Source: Bacteroidales bacterium
GTDB taxonomy: Bacteria; Bacteroidota; Bacteroidia; Bacteroidales; UBA7960
NCBI GenBank assembly: GCA_007131245.1
Contig: SLQX01000010.1
Coordinates: 1-57,776, forward strand
DNA: 57,776 bases
Reading direction: 5' to 3'
Positions 1 through 9,215 of this stretch are shown here, in pieces. Each line of letters opens with the position of its first letter. The stretch's first letter is position 1. A model generated the notes under the pieces. The model was not told the origin of the DNA, searched no databases, and was given only the letters and a program-made list of their open reading frames with translations. The translations under genes and the position numbers were made by a program.

Positions 1-426
1 ACTTTGCTTTTCCGGATCTTGTTTTTGCTGTGTTTTTTTCTGTTGTGCTTGTTTTTGTTGCATCTGTTTTTGTTGAGATTGCCTTTGTGATCGGGCTTGT
101 GATTTTTTGTCATTTTCCTCAGAAACAACTTCTTTCTGCGCCTGCTGCACCACTGAGGATGTTTTGCTGGCAGATGCACTTTTATTGCTTGAAGCTACGG
201 GCTGCTTTTCAGCGGGTTTGTTGCCTGCTGGCTTTCTTTTTCTTTGCCGATTTTGATTATTCTCGGGTTGGGGAGCCTGTGGAGGTGGGTTGAGAGCCTG
301 TGCATCAAGAATTTGATATACAAGCTCTTGTTTTTTATAAGAGTCTACTTTTTTTATTTTAAGCTCTCTTGCGATTTCTTTTAATTCGGTGAGAAGCTTG
401 CTGTTAAGTTCAACAATATCGTACAT
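1..426 (-). CDS. rho: Transcription termination factor Rho, N-terminal part (runs off left end)
   Basis: The 142 visible residues begin MYDIVELNSKLLTELKEIA, which matches the Rho N-terminal helical (SAP-like) domain: a short helix, then a lysine-rich segment and an LVYQIL helix ending near residue 42. From residue 43 on, the chain is low complexity, rich in Q, N, K, R, S and P, with stretches of alternating Q and K. Bacteroidota Rho proteins carry such a disordered insertion between the N-terminal domain and the RNA-binding cold-shock domain; in Bacteroides it has been linked to condensate formation. The RNA-binding and ATPase domains lie outside the window. Rho is the hexameric RNA-dependent ATPase that ends transcription. 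The start is the only ATG that gives the conserved N-terminus. The gene is probably complete beyond the edge, but that cannot be seen here. Confidence 0.88.
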   Translation of the reverse strand, partial: MYDIVELNSKLLTELKEIARELKIKKVDSYKKQELVYQILDAQALNPPPQAPQPENNQNRQRKRKPAGNKPAEKQPVASSNKSASASKTSSVVQQAQKEVVSEENDKKSQARSQRQSQQKQMQQKQAQQKKTQQKQDPEKQS

Positions 427-1010
427 GAATTGTGAGGGTTAAGAATTTAATAAGGATTTTTAGAGTATGATTTTCAATGATAAAGATTTGAGAGCTCGTG
501 CGTTCGCTTGTAGATATACAAAACAAACCTGTTTCGCACAAAGCGATTTGTAACTATTTTTGAACGAAGGTAAATGGTTAAGTAATATCGAAAAAATCAA
601 AGAAAAATCCTGAAGGAATTATGGTGCAAATATAACGATATTAGGTTAAATGCAAAATAAAAATATGAAATTATTTGTTCCTCTAAGCATTAGGTACTGC
701 TGGATGGTTGAAAAAATGAATCGTTTATCACAATTTCGCTATTTTGTATCGGAGGGGGGAGTTCTTTGAAAATAATACAAAAAAGTTGCCATATACCTGA
801 AAACATTCCAATATGCCAGGGCAGGAAGTTATTGAAAAAGTAGCTATTTCAGTAACTTCATAAATGAGCATAGCTTTTTCATATTCTTTAATTGAAGAAA
901 TTTGTGGGGTTATCTTTGTAAATAATATGTTGCCCGGGGAGTGGTTATGATGGTAAAATATTTATTTTTGCACTAAATAAAACATGAAACAATAACTAAT
1001 TATATCTATT
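427..1010. other. Intergenic region between divergent rho and DUF4293 gene
   Basis: This stretch holds the rho leader (about 427-620), the rho promoter (627-656) and, on the plus strand, two -7-like elements: TATCTTTG at 911-918 and TATTTTTG at 963-970. Neither has a well-spaced -33 TTG. The second lies 41 bases before the DUF4293 ATG and is the likelier promoter. No convincing small reading frame or RNA gene was seen. Confidence 0.5.
627..656 (-). promoter_or_regulatory. rho promoter (Bacteroidota sigma-70 type)
   Basis: Read on the minus strand there is a -33 TTTG (656-653), an 18-base spacer, then a -7 TATATTTG (634-627), which fits the Bacteroidota consensus. Transcription would start near 620, leaving about 190 bases of leader before the rho ATG at 426. 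A long leader suits the self-regulation known for rho genes, but no specific element was recognised in it. Confidence 0.65.
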
Positions 1011-1472
1011 ATGCTCCAAAGAATTCAAACCGTTTATTTATTCCTTGTGTTTTTATTTTCAATTTTATTTCTACTTCTTCCTTCCGGCATAGCAGAAATA
1101 GGGGGGATAAGATATACCATAAAATTGTGGGATATGGGACCATTGGATGAGCATGTACAGTATCCGGTACTTTTAAAATATCTGTTACTCGTACTTCCAT
1201 TTATAATCATGGGGCTTACACTTTTTACGGCGTTTCAATTTAAAAAGCGCTTGTACCAGATTCGGCTTGGGAAAATAAATATTTTTATCCATTTAGTTCT
1301 AGTGGTGTCTGTTATTTTCTTTTTGGATAATTTCAGGGAGTTACCCCAGCTTGATTTCACTTATGGGGCGGCTATTGTATTTCCTTTACTTTCCATGATA
1401 CTGATTATGCTTGCCAACCGTGCCATAAAAAAAGATGAGGAGCTGGTTCGTTCAGCCGATCGACTCAGGTAG
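1011..1472 (+). CDS. DUF4293 family membrane protein
   Basis: A 153-residue inner-membrane protein with four hydrophobic segments (about residues 8-28, 55-77, 88-108 and 117-136). The opening MLQRIQTVYLFL and the charged ending DEELVRSADRLR are the features I recognise from the Bacteroidota DUF4293 family, whose function is unknown. Length is normal for the family. It lies next to rho, divergent from it. A -7-like TATTTTTG at 963-970 sits 41 bases upstream of the ATG. A strong hairpin terminator follows at 1515-1552. Confidence 0.85.
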   Translation: MLQRIQTVYLFLVFLFSILFLLLPSGIAEIGGIRYTIKLWDMGPLDEHVQYPVLLKYLLLVLPFIIMGLTLFTAFQFKKRLYQIRLGKINIFIHLVLVVSVIFFLDNFRELPQLDFTYGAAIVFPLLSMILIMLANRAIKKDEELVRSADRLR

Positions 1473-1514
1473 TTCATGGATTATTTCTAAAACAGAACCA
1501 TTCTATTGTCAAAA

Positions 1515-1552
1515 AAAAGCGGTAATTAACACCCGGGTTAATTACCGCTTTT
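1515..1552. terminator. Bidirectional terminator between convergent genes
   Basis: A perfect 16-base-pair stem (arms 1515-1530 and 1537-1552) with a 6-base loop is flanked by A-runs on the left and T-runs on the right, so it can end transcription from either side. It separates the plus-strand DUF4293 gene from the end of the minus-strand racemase operon. Confidence 0.9.
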
Positions 1553-1586
1553 GAATTTATAGCAATCAAGTATAGAAACCGGGTTG

Positions 1587-2660
1587 TTAATCAACCAGTC
1601 TTTTATTAATGTAATCCGAATTAAAAAGAGCCAGGGCGCCCATATATTTAAGTTTAAACTTAATATAATGCCCCACTTTATATTTTTTGGGGTTTTTGCC
1701 CAGGTCTATTACAACAATGTCAGAGCTGGCTCCTGCAATTTCAATGCTTTTGTCGGCAGGAATAAGAAAATCTGGAGAAATATCCAATAGTCCGATATCC
1801 AATAAAGCTCTCCAGGAAGTTTTCCCGTAATCTTCCGGATCTACCTCATAGGTTTCGCCTGAGGGATTTTCAGCCAGTTCTCCTTCGGGCACAATTGGCT
1901 TTTCGAGCAATTCTATGATTTCGGCATATAATGTAATAACATCATCCTTCATTCCCTTTATGGATTTGCCTGTTACCAGGTTGTTTCCAAAGTAAAGGGT
2001 TTCGCCTACACGGAAATGGTTGATGCCTTTGGGCATTTTCTTTTGCTGAATCATAGGAATTACCACCGAAGAGCCACCTGAGATCCATTTGATTTTACGG
2101 TTGAATTTTATTTCAACAATTTGCTTGTAAAGACTCAACTGCACCATCTTGTCGTGCGAGGGCATTACTCCGTACAAGCAGTTGAAATTACTTCCAAATC
2201 CCAGTACTTCGATGTTGGGTAGCTCAAATATCTTCTCATAAAAGCTTACCAGGTTTTCACCCAAAACCCCTTCTCGCAGGTCGCCCATTTCGATCATGAT
2301 GATCACCCGGTGCACTTTGTTTTGTCTGCCAGCTTCCTTTGAAAGAAGCTTAAGAGTTTCCAGGTCAGAGTTAAAGCTTACATCTGCATATTTTACAACT
2401 GAGCGTAAACTTCTCCTGGGGGGAGGTTTGATGTAAACCGTATTTACCTCAGGGTTAATTCTTTTGATTTTTTTTAGATTGCTGATACGGGAGTCCATGA
2501 GTTCATGGGCTCCCATATCAATTAATTCTTTAAGGAAAACTTCATTACCGCAAAGCAGCTTACTGACAATTCCCCACTCAATGTTATTTTTCGCAAAAAA
2601 ATTTTTGAGGAATTCGAAGTTGTGTCGTAGTTTTTTGCTGCTGATGGTTATTTCTGCCAT
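1587..2660 (-). CDS. PLP-dependent amino-acid racemase (alanine/ornithine racemase-like, fold type III)
   Basis: A 357-residue protein with the N-terminal barrel of alanine-racemase-like PLP enzymes. Lys34, in WGIVSKLLCGN, is at the position of the PLP-binding lysine. EMGDLREG, GFGSNFNCL, SGGSS and HFRVGETLYFGN resemble the phosphate-binding and substrate loops of the alanine/ornithine racemase branch, which lacks the full second domain of biosynthetic Alr. The expected reaction is interconversion of L- and D-forms of an amino acid; the substrate cannot be read from sequence. It is the last gene of a likely operon: only 10 bases separate it from the acetyltransferase upstream, with a symporter before that. 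The context suggests use or modification of an imported amino acid. Confidence 0.75.
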   Translation of the reverse strand: MAEITISSKKLRHNFEFLKNFFAKNNIEWGIVSKLLCGNEVFLKELIDMGAHELMDSRISNLKKIKRINPEVNTVYIKPPPRRSLRSVVKYADVSFNSDLETLKLLSKEAGRQNKVHRVIIMIEMGDLREGVLGENLVSFYEKIFELPNIEVLGFGSNFNCLYGVMPSHDKMVQLSLYKQIVEIKFNRKIKWISGGSSVVIPMIQQKKMPKGINHFRVGETLYFGNNLVTGKSIKGMKDDVITLYAEIIELLEKPIVPEGELAENPSGETYEVDPEDYGKTSWRALLDIGLLDISPDFLIPADKSIEIAGASSDIVVIDLGKNPKKYKVGHYIKFKLKYMGALALFNSDYINKRLVD

Positions 2661-2670
2661 TTTTCTTTTT

Positions 2671-3108
2671 TTATTGTTTAAGTCTCATTTCCAGATATTT
2701 ACTGGTAAATCCAAGTTTTTCATATAAAAACCTGGCGGGGTTTTCGGGCTCAACATGCAATTTAATTTCTCCTTCAGCTTTGTCAAAGGTTTTCAGCATA
2801 AGGTCTTTGCCAAGTCCTTTGCCCCTGTGATCTTTATGAACAGCAATATAAACAAGGATGTTTTCAGGAATATAACCTGCCATGCCTGTTTTATTAATGA
2901 CAACTGCACCGGTTATATCCTTACCATCCCTGGAAATAAGGATAAAGCCTCCGAATTTTTTTTCTTCATCGAGGGCAAAATTGATGCAGCGCATGATAGC
3001 GTCATGTTCATCTCCAAACTGATCCAGATGTTCATATAAAAAATCAGCGATTTCTTTTTTCTGATCTTCACTTACGTGATCCTTAGGTGTGTAAAATGTG
3101 TAATCCAT
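2671..3108 (-). CDS. GNAT family N-acetyltransferase
   Basis: A 145-residue single-domain acetyltransferase. Motif A is visible as VHKDHRGKGLGKDLM (about residues 91-105), the acetyl-CoA pyrophosphate loop R-x-G-x-G. The C-terminal LYEKLGF is the usual GNAT motif B, followed by SKYLEMRL. The protein is cytosolic and probably acetylates an amine. It sits between the symporter (54-base gap) and the racemase (10-base gap), all on the minus strand, so an amino-acid-like substrate is a reasonable guess. Specificity cannot be assigned. Confidence 0.8.
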   Translation of the reverse strand: MDYTFYTPKDHVSEDQKKEIADFLYEHLDQFGDEHDAIMRCINFALDEEKKFGGFILISRDGKDITGAVVINKTGMAGYIPENILVYIAVHKDHRGKGLGKDLMLKTFDKAEGEIKLHVEPENPARFLYEKLGFTSKYLEMRLKQ

Positions 3109-3162
3109 AATAATACAATACTTTAGAGTTTTTAATAAAATATTAAAATTAAATTGTTGGTC

Positions 3163-4614
3163 TTACGTGGGGTTGTTCACAAGCATTTTGTTGTGAATGG
3201 TGTTGATGATAATAAAACTGACCAGCGAGGTAGTGATGCCAAATATGTTGGCATCAAGGTCTAAAGGTAATTCTAAATTGCTAATAATCAAAGAAATTGT
3301 TGTAGTTCCTCCCAAAAACATTGCCCAGAATGCAGCCACGGAACTGGCTTTTTTCAAAAATAAGGCTGCCACAACGGGTACAAATAATCCTGAAACCATA
3401 AACGCATAGCTGTAAAGCATCAACTCTAAAACATTAGGCATTACAGTAGCCAGCATTAATGCCAGGGTGCCCAGTATGAGGGTAAATCCCTGTGAAAACA
3501 GTAAAAATCCTCTTCGGCTTTCAGGCACTTTAAACCATTTGCTGAAAATATCGGTGAGGAAGTTGCCGGAAGATGCCATCAGGCAGCTATCAGCTGTACT
3601 CATAATTGCAGAAAAGTAGGCTGCCATCATCAACCCCATGAGCCCTACTGGCAATACCGTGCGTAAAAGCAATGGAAGTCCCTGTTCGGCATCAATGTCA
3701 CCGGTGTCAAAAATCCCAATATATTCAAACATTCCCTGAGCGAGTGCAACCCGCGCAAAAAGGCCAAGTAGTACACCCATAAACGCCATTACAGGCCACT
3801 CAAACAAGCCTGCAATATACCAGGCTTTTTGTGCCTGTTTTTTGTTGCGTGTGGCATAAATCCTTTGGTAAAGTGTCATGCCTACAAACCAAATGGGAAT
3901 GATGGTAACTGCCCAGTTTAGGATTTGTTGCCAGGAAATATTCCGCAAACTGAAATACTCTGGCGGAAGAACAGATGTGACTCCTTCAACACCTCCCACA
4001 CTAAAAAAAGCAATGGGAATACCAATGAAAATCAAACCTGACATCAGGATAATCCATTGTATTGTATCGGTATAAATAACTGCTTTTATCCCCCCCATAG
4101 CGGTATAAACAATAACGATGATGCCCATGATTATCAGGGCGGTTTGTCGGTCAAGCATTGGGGTGAAAGTGGCCTCGGCCAATATGGCACCTGCCAGTAT
4201 CTGGGAACTGGTGAAACCAAGGTATCCAATTCCTGATATTATTCCGGCCAATAAAGCCACCCGGGGATTGTAAAAATGTGCCAGCAGTTGGGGGAAGGTG
4301 TAAAACTTTTTGAATTTTTCAATCTTTTTTACCCGGGGTATGAGTAAAACGGCACTAAGCCAGGCTCCGATAAGTCCTGTGAAAAGCATCCATGAACCTG
4401 CAAGGCCCATGATAAAACCCAGTCCGCCTAAACCAATGGAAAATCCACCCCCAACATCTGTGGCAACTACTGATAAACCAATATGCCAGCTTCCAATTTT
4501 GCGTCCACCAACATAATAGTCATCAACTCCTTTATTCTTTAGCAGGAACCATACCCCGATTCCAATTACCGCCAACATGTAAAGAGTGAAAACTAATACG
4601 TCTAAATAGTGCAT
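3163..4614 (-). CDS. Sodium:solute symporter (SSS family)
   Basis: A 483-residue membrane protein with about 12-13 hydrophobic segments. It has SSS family hallmarks: the early YYVGGRKIGSWHIGLSVVATDVGGG segment around the first sodium-site helix, GGIKAVIYTDTIQW in the middle, and AAYFSAIMSTADSCLMASSGN, the Na2-site helix with Ser/Thr. It should import an organic solute with Na+; the substrate is unknown. The ATG at 4614 is chosen because a well-formed promoter (4641-4672) lies just upstream; an in-frame ATG at 4671 would fall inside the -33 region and would add a non-homologous extension. It heads the operon symporter, acetyltransferase, racemase. Confidence 0.88.
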   Translation of the reverse strand: MHYLDVLVFTLYMLAVIGIGVWFLLKNKGVDDYYVGGRKIGSWHIGLSVVATDVGGGFSIGLGGLGFIMGLAGSWMLFTGLIGAWLSAVLLIPRVKKIEKFKKFYTFPQLLAHFYNPRVALLAGIISGIGYLGFTSSQILAGAILAEATFTPMLDRQTALIIMGIIVIVYTAMGGIKAVIYTDTIQWIILMSGLIFIGIPIAFFSVGGVEGVTSVLPPEYFSLRNISWQQILNWAVTIIPIWFVGMTLYQRIYATRNKKQAQKAWYIAGLFEWPVMAFMGVLLGLFARVALAQGMFEYIGIFDTGDIDAEQGLPLLLRTVLPVGLMGLMMAAYFSAIMSTADSCLMASSGNFLTDIFSKWFKVPESRRGFLLFSQGFTLILGTLALMLATVMPNVLELMLYSYAFMVSGLFVPVVAALFLKKASSVAAFWAMFLGGTTTISLIISNLELPLDLDANIFGITTSLVSFIIINTIHNKMLVNNPT

Positions 4615-4640
4615 TAAAAAGTTTTTCTGTTTTGGTGCGG

Positions 4641-4672
4641 CAAATATAAAGGTTTTTCCATGAACCAGCAAA
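4641..4672 (-). promoter_or_regulatory. Promoter of the symporter operon
   Basis: On the minus strand there is TTTG (4672-4669), a 20-base spacer and TATATTTG (4648-4641). Transcription should begin near 4634, about 20 bases before the ATG at 4614. This placement rules out the upstream in-frame ATG at 4671. Confidence 0.75.
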
Positions 4673-4779
4673 CGGGTAGCGTAATATACACGCTGTGAGG
4701 ATTATATGTTTTGTAGCTGAAAACTTTTCGGTTTTTCAGATCCAATGTTCAATATGTATTTTTATTTGTTCAACTACCT

Positions 4780-4787
4780 TAACTTTG
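4780..4787 (+). promoter_or_regulatory. -7 element upstream of the YhcC-like gene
   Basis: TAACTTTG fits TAnnTTTG. No well-spaced -33 TTG is present. Start of transcription near 4794 would favour the ATG at 4809 over upstream in-frame starts. Confidence 0.45.
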
Positions 4788-4808
4788 TGGGCCCAAAAAG
4801 AAAAATTT

Positions 4809-5753
4809 ATGGAGTACCCCTGGGGTAATACACGTCGTTTTCACTCATTGGCTGACTTTTACAGGCAACGTTTTGGAAGTCGCATCCAAAAGGTAAGCGT
4901 CCATGCTGGTTTTACCTGCCCCAATCGTGATGGGACGGTTGGCACAGGAGGTTGTACTTTTTGCAACAATAGTGGTTTTAGTCCATCTTATTGCCACCAG
5001 GAAAGTACCATTACACAGCAAATAGACACAGGACTCAACTTTCTAAAAAAGCGGTATAAAAAGGCTCAGCTGTTTGTGGCTTACTTTCAGGCCTACTCCA
5101 ATACCTATGAGGATATTGAAGTCCTACATAAACGTTATCAACAGGCGTTAGACCACCCCGGAATATCAGGACTTACTATCGGTACACGCCCCGATTGCGT
5201 GGACGAGCAGAAGTTGGATTTATTGGCCAAGCTTGCAGAAAAATACATTATAAATGTTGAATATGGTGTGGAAAGCTGTTATGAAGATACCCTTGTCCGG
5301 ATAAACCGTGGCCATACTTTCGTGGATTCGATGAAGGCTATAGAGCAAACAGCTTCCCGGGGACTGCATACCGGTATACATTTGATTATGGGTCTACCCG
5401 GAGAAAGTCGTGCTGATATACTTGAACAGAGCCGTATTATTTCAAAATTACCCATTCACTCGGTAAAATTTCATCAGCTTCAAATTGTCAAGGATACACC
5501 CATGGCAGAGGAGTTTATAAAACATCCTGAACGATTTCATTTTTTTGAGCCCGATGAATATGCTGAATTTATAGTAAAATTTATTGAAACCCTCAGACCA
5601 GATATTGCCATAGAGCGTTTTGCAGGTGAGGTACCCCCTCAATATAATCTACGCGAATCATGGAGCGGGTTGCGCAGCGATCAGTTGTTATTACTTATTG
5701 AAAAGAAACTCCAGGAAAAAAATACCTGGCAGGGAAAATACTACAGCGGATAG
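4809..5753 (+). CDS. TIGR01212/YhcC family radical SAM protein
   Basis: A 314-residue cytosolic radical SAM enzyme. The cluster-binding cysteines are Cys37, Cys49 and Cys52 in CPNRDG...GGCTFCN, the wide C-x11-C-x2-C spacing of the YhcC (TIGR01212) family rather than the common C-x3-C-x2-C. EYGVES and IHLIMGLPGE are the expected SAM-binding and later barrel motifs, and the segment around HQLQIVKDTP is also typical. The enzyme is conserved in many bacteria; the reaction is not settled. The start at 4809 gives the family N-terminus (MEYPWGNTRRF) and fits a -7 element at 4780-4787; an upstream in-frame start at 4695 would add about 38 unrelated residues. Confidence 0.88.
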   Translation: MEYPWGNTRRFHSLADFYRQRFGSRIQKVSVHAGFTCPNRDGTVGTGGCTFCNNSGFSPSYCHQESTITQQIDTGLNFLKKRYKKAQLFVAYFQAYSNTYEDIEVLHKRYQQALDHPGISGLTIGTRPDCVDEQKLDLLAKLAEKYIINVEYGVESCYEDTLVRINRGHTFVDSMKAIEQTASRGLHTGIHLIMGLPGESRADILEQSRIISKLPIHSVKFHQLQIVKDTPMAEEFIKHPERFHFFEPDEYAEFIVKFIETLRPDIAIERFAGEVPPQYNLRESWSGLRSDQLLLLIEKKLQEKNTWQGKYYSG

Positions 5754-5947
5754 CAATATATAGCGATTTTTGTTATCTGCTCATACTTTTGTTGATGCAA
5801 TACTTTTAAACTTATGGATAATCCTTATCCATTTCCGGAAATTGATTATTTTTGGCACCTTTTAAAGTTCTTTTTTCAGAGAAACAGTTAGTATATAAGT
5901 ATATTTTCTTAAACATCAGGGGATTACCTGTCTAAAATCAGAGTTGT

Positions 5948-7528
5948 ATGAATAATCAGAATTCAGGATTTATTGCCGGAATGCTGGGGGCGATAGAAAG
6001 GGTTGGTAACAAGTTGCCACATCCGGGGGCATTGTTTGCTTATTTTGCCTTTGGAATCATAGTTTTAAGTGGTATTGTGGCACTTTTTAATGTAACAGCT
6101 GTTCACCCAGGAACCGGAGAGACCATTGAAGTTTTCAACCTGATGAGTCGTGATGGGTTGCATATGATTATGACAGGCATGGTAACCAACTTTACTTCCT
6201 TTGCACCCCTTGGAACTGTGCTGGTGGCGTTACTGGGTATTGGTATTGCAGAGGCCAGTGGTTTGATGTCCACAGGTCTTCGCCTCTTGGTTATATCAGC
6301 TCCAAAAAAACTACTCACTTTTGCTATCGTATTTGCCGGTATTTTGTCAAATACTGCAAGTGAAGTAGGATATGTGGTACTAGTGCCTTTGGGAGGTATG
6401 ATATTTCTTGCTGTAGGACGGCATCCCATTGCCGGTATTGCTGCCGCTTTTGCTGGAGTATCAGGTGGTTATTCAGCCAATTTGTTGCTGGGTACCATTG
6501 ATCCCCTTTTGGCAGGACTTTCAGAAGAGGCAGCACGGATTGTTGACGATACTTATACTGTTAATCCGGCAGCCAATTATTACTTCATGTTTGTATCTAC
6601 CTTCTTTATATCAACCATTGGCACCTGGGTTACTGAGAAAGTAGTTGTGCCCCGCCTTGGAGAGTATAAAGGGCATGCAAAGCCTGAAGAGATAAAGCAT
6701 CTGAATGATGAGGAAAAAAGGGGAATTCGTTTTACGCTTGTGGGCTTTATTGTTATTGTATTGTTGCTGGCATGGAGTATGGTTCCCATTGAAAGTGGTT
6801 TTTGGGGCAATATACCCGGAAGTGGCTTTCTGCGGGATCCTGAAACAGGTGGTTTGTTGCGCTCGCCCTTCATGAGCGGAATAGTTGCCATTATTTTTCT
6901 TATTGCCGGTATCCTGGGTATTGTTTATGGTATAGGTGCAAGAACTCTCAAAAGCAGTACCGATGTTATCCTTGGAATGGGTAAATCCATGTCCACCCTG
7001 GGAACATATATCGTACTGGTGTTTTTTGCAGCACAGTTTGTGGCTTATTTTAACTGGACTAACCTGGGCTTGATATTTGCTATCCAGGGTGCTAATTTTA
7101 TTGGCTCATTGGGTTTGGGGCGTATACCTTTGATGGTAGCCCTGGTTCTCATTTCAGCTTTTATTAACCTTGTGGTGGGCAGTGCCAGTGCTAAATGGGC
7201 CATATTAGCTCCGGTTTTTATCCCCATGTTTATGATCTTGGGTTATTCTCCTGAATTTACACAGTTGGCATACAGAGTAGGAGATAGTGTTACCAATGTG
7301 ATTGCACCCATGATGTCCTACTTTGCCATGATCGTTGCCTTTTTTGAGAAATATGATAAGAATGCCGGTATCGGAACCATCATTGCAACCATGATTCCCT
7401 ACACCTTTATCTTTTTGGGTGCCTGGTTAATAATGCTTATTATATGGATATTGCTTGGAATTCCAATTGGTCCTGGAGCTCCACTCTTTTATGAAATATC
7501 AGATGCTGCAGTAGTGGGTGGGGTATAA
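5948..7528 (+). CDS. AbgT family transporter
   Basis: A 526-residue polytopic inner-membrane protein with about 11-13 hydrophobic segments. It matches the AbgT family (p-aminobenzoyl-glutamate importers and YdaH/MtrF-type sulfonamide exporters): the N-terminal [13 protein letters not shown], the repeated re-entrant hairpin segments with [15 protein letters not shown] (about residues 410-424) and [10 protein letters not shown] near the C-terminus. AbgT homologues use an ion gradient; whether this one imports folate breakdown products or exports antifolates cannot be told. A universal stress protein starts 43 bases downstream on the same strand, so the two may be co-transcribed, a pairing often seen for stress proteins and membrane transporters. 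Confidence 0.9.
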   Translation: MNNQNSGFIAGMLGAIERVGNKLPHPGALFAYFAFGIIVLSGIVALFNVTAVHPGTGETIEVFNLMSRDGLHMIMTGMVTNFTSFAPLGTVLVALLGIGIAEASGLMSTGLRLLVISAPKKLLTFAIVFAGILSNTASEVGYVVLVPLGGMIFLAVGRHPIAGIAAAFAGVSGGYSANLLLGTIDPLLAGLSEEAARIVDDTYTVNPAANYYFMFVSTFFISTIGTWVTEKVVVPRLGEYKGHAKPEEIKHLNDEEKRGIRFTLVGFIVIVLLLAWSMVPIESGFWGNIPGSGFLRDPETGGLLRSPFMSGIVAIIFLIAGILGIVYGIGARTLKSSTDVILGMGKSMSTLGTYIVLVFFAAQFVAYFNWTNLGLIFAIQGANFIGSLGLGRIPLMVALVLISAFINLVVGSASAKWAILAPVFIPMFMILGYSPEFTQLAYRVGDSVTNVIAPMMSYFAMIVAFFEKYDKNAGIGTIIATMIPYTFIFLGAWLIMLIIWILLGIPIGPGAPLFYEISDAAVVGGV

Positions 7529-7571
7529 TTTCTTGAGTTACTGAAATGATAAAACAGTTTTAGGCTTATCA

Positions 7572-8423
7572 ATGACGGATTATGTAAAATATTCAATCCT
7601 GGTGCCTGTTGATTTCACTGATCAGTCCTTTCAGGCATTGCAATACGCAGCAGGGCTGTTGCGTAAAAAGGATGGAATCATTCATTTACTCCATGTGGTA
7701 GATGATTATGCCGGTGTTGATCATACATTGCTCAATACACAAAAGGAAAAATTATTTGAATATGCCCGTAAAAACCAAGAGCTATTTGCAATCAGTATTG
7801 TTCCCAATATCGTAACAGGTAATATCTTTCACTCAATAGGTGAAACTGCTGCCAAGCTGGGAGCCAAACTTATCGTAATGGGTACGCATCCTATGAGTAG
7901 CATACAGTTTCTTATTGGTAGTTTTGCGGCAAGGGTTATACTGGGTAGCACAATCCCGGTTTTACTTACCAATGGTAATTCCAGGTTCAGAACCTATCAA
8001 AACATTGTTTTGCCTTTTGACTACCACATGAACATGGATTTACTGTTACAGGCGGCCTTGCAAATTGGGCAAAAATACAACAGTAAGATCCATCTTTTCA
8101 GCCAGTCTGAAAACCTTTCTTTCTTTGCCCAAAAGCGTAAAAACTTCAAAATAAAGCAGGCACTGTACAAAATAAAAAAGAAAAAGCTGGAGTGTCAAAA
8201 TGTTATGCTTGAATCGGAATCTGGTGACTTTACTGACAACATCCTGAAGTATGCTGAAAGTGTTGATGCTGATTTACTCATATCGAACCTGCAAAAAAAG
8301 ACTAAGAAAGCTCCCTGCAACGAATACCTGCCTATTCATCTGGGCGTTAAGCTTTTACAGGATGCCAAAATCCCACTACTGTTTGAACCCAACAAAACAG
8401 TTTTTAATGGAATCGAGTTATAA
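7572..8423 (+). CDS. Universal stress protein, two UspA domains (first of three)
   Basis: A 283-residue protein with two UspA folds. The first (about residues 5-137) starts with SILVPVDFTDQSFQAL and has the helix segment VMGTHPMSSIQFLIGS, where the second glycine of the ATP-binding G-x2-G-x9-G-S/T motif is replaced. The second (about 145-275) starts NIVLPFDYH and lacks the glycine motif altogether. ATP binding is therefore doubtful. It follows the AbgT transporter closely and overlaps the LOG gene by 17 bases, pointing to a transporter-Usp-LOG operon. Confidence 0.85.
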   Translation: MTDYVKYSILVPVDFTDQSFQALQYAAGLLRKKDGIIHLLHVVDDYAGVDHTLLNTQKEKLFEYARKNQELFAISIVPNIVTGNIFHSIGETAAKLGAKLIVMGTHPMSSIQFLIGSFAARVILGSTIPVLLTNGNSRFRTYQNIVLPFDYHMNMDLLLQAALQIGQKYNSKIHLFSQSENLSFFAQKRKNFKIKQALYKIKKKKLECQNVMLESESGDFTDNILKYAESVDADLLISNLQKKTKKAPCNEYLPIHLGVKLLQDAKIPLLFEPNKTVFNGIEL

Positions 8424-9000
8424 AATTAAAAACATCTGTGTCTTTTGTTCATCAAGTAATCACTTGGATAATAAGTACTTTAAGCTGGCTGAAAACCTGG
8501 GTCAATTGATTGCCCGAAACAATTGGTCATTGGTTTATGGTGGTACCAATGTGGGACTTATGGGCAGACTTGCAGAGGCTTCCCAAAACTACGGAAATCC
8601 CCATATCACTGGTGTTATACCTCAAAGAATTTTTGATAAGGGTATCGCTAACGATGCCTGTGATGAGTTGATAATAACTTCTGATATGTACGAGCGAAAA
8701 AAAGTCATGGCCTCCAAATCCGATGCTTTTGTTGCTATGCCGGGTGGTTTTGGTACCCTGGAAGAAATCCTTGAGGTTCTTACCCTTAAGCAACTGCAGT
8801 ATTTGTCAGGGCCGGTGGTGTTTTTGAATGTGGAGGGCTTTTATTGCCACCTGGAGAAAATGTTTGCTACATTATTCCAAAAAGGTTTTTCCAATCAAAA
8901 GTATAGAAGCCTATATTATATGGCGCCGGATTTGGAAAGTATGGAAAAGTATCTCATTGATTACAACCTCCCTTCGTTGACCGATAAATGGTCGGATTAA
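8407..9000 (+). CDS. LOG family (TIGR00730) nucleotide phosphoribohydrolase-like protein
   Basis: A 197-residue Rossmann-type protein with the LOG hallmark motif PGGFGTLEE and the preceding YERKKVM helix. LOG enzymes cleave the N-glycosidic bond of nucleoside 5'-monophosphates; plant and bacterial members activate cytokinins, while many bacterial ones act as general nucleotide hydrolases. The N-terminal ICVFCSSSN and YGGTNVGLMG match the family. The ATG at 8407 lies inside the end of the Usp gene, so 17 bases overlap in another frame; this suggests translational coupling. Longer upstream in-frame starts would run through the Usp coding sequence and give no homology. Confidence 0.85.
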   Translation: MESSYKIKNICVFCSSSNHLDNKYFKLAENLGQLIARNNWSLVYGGTNVGLMGRLAEASQNYGNPHITGVIPQRIFDKGIANDACDELIITSDMYERKKVMASKSDAFVAMPGGFGTLEEILEVLTLKQLQYLSGPVVFLNVEGFYCHLEKMFATLFQKGFSNQKYRSLYYMAPDLESMEKYLIDYNLPSLTDKWSD

Positions 9001-9209
9001 CCAGGAAGTACTCCGTGTCATTTTAGAGGATTAACCTGTTCTATGATTTGAGAATTAAGTTTCTTTGGATCAAATTAAAAAGCAGGGTAGCAATACTTTC
9101 TTAAAAAATCAATATTACATACACATGATTTTTAAATATGGGTGTTTTTTCGTATATTTAAGGATATTTATGGTCTGATGCAATGGTTGCCTGGCTGGTT
9201 TAATGAGAT

Positions 9210-9215
9210 AGGAGG
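9210..9215 (+). promoter_or_regulatory. Strong Shine-Dalgarno sequence
   Basis: AGGAGG lies 6 bases before the ATG at 9222. Most genes here have only A/T-rich leaders, as usual for Bacteroidota, so a full anti-SD match stands out and fixes the start of the second stress protein gene. Confidence 0.6.

Noticed and set aside
30-293. Hydrophobic plus-strand reading frame of 87 codons near the left edge
   Set aside because: It is the antisense of the low-complexity Rho segment; its hydrophobic look comes from complementing Q/K codons.
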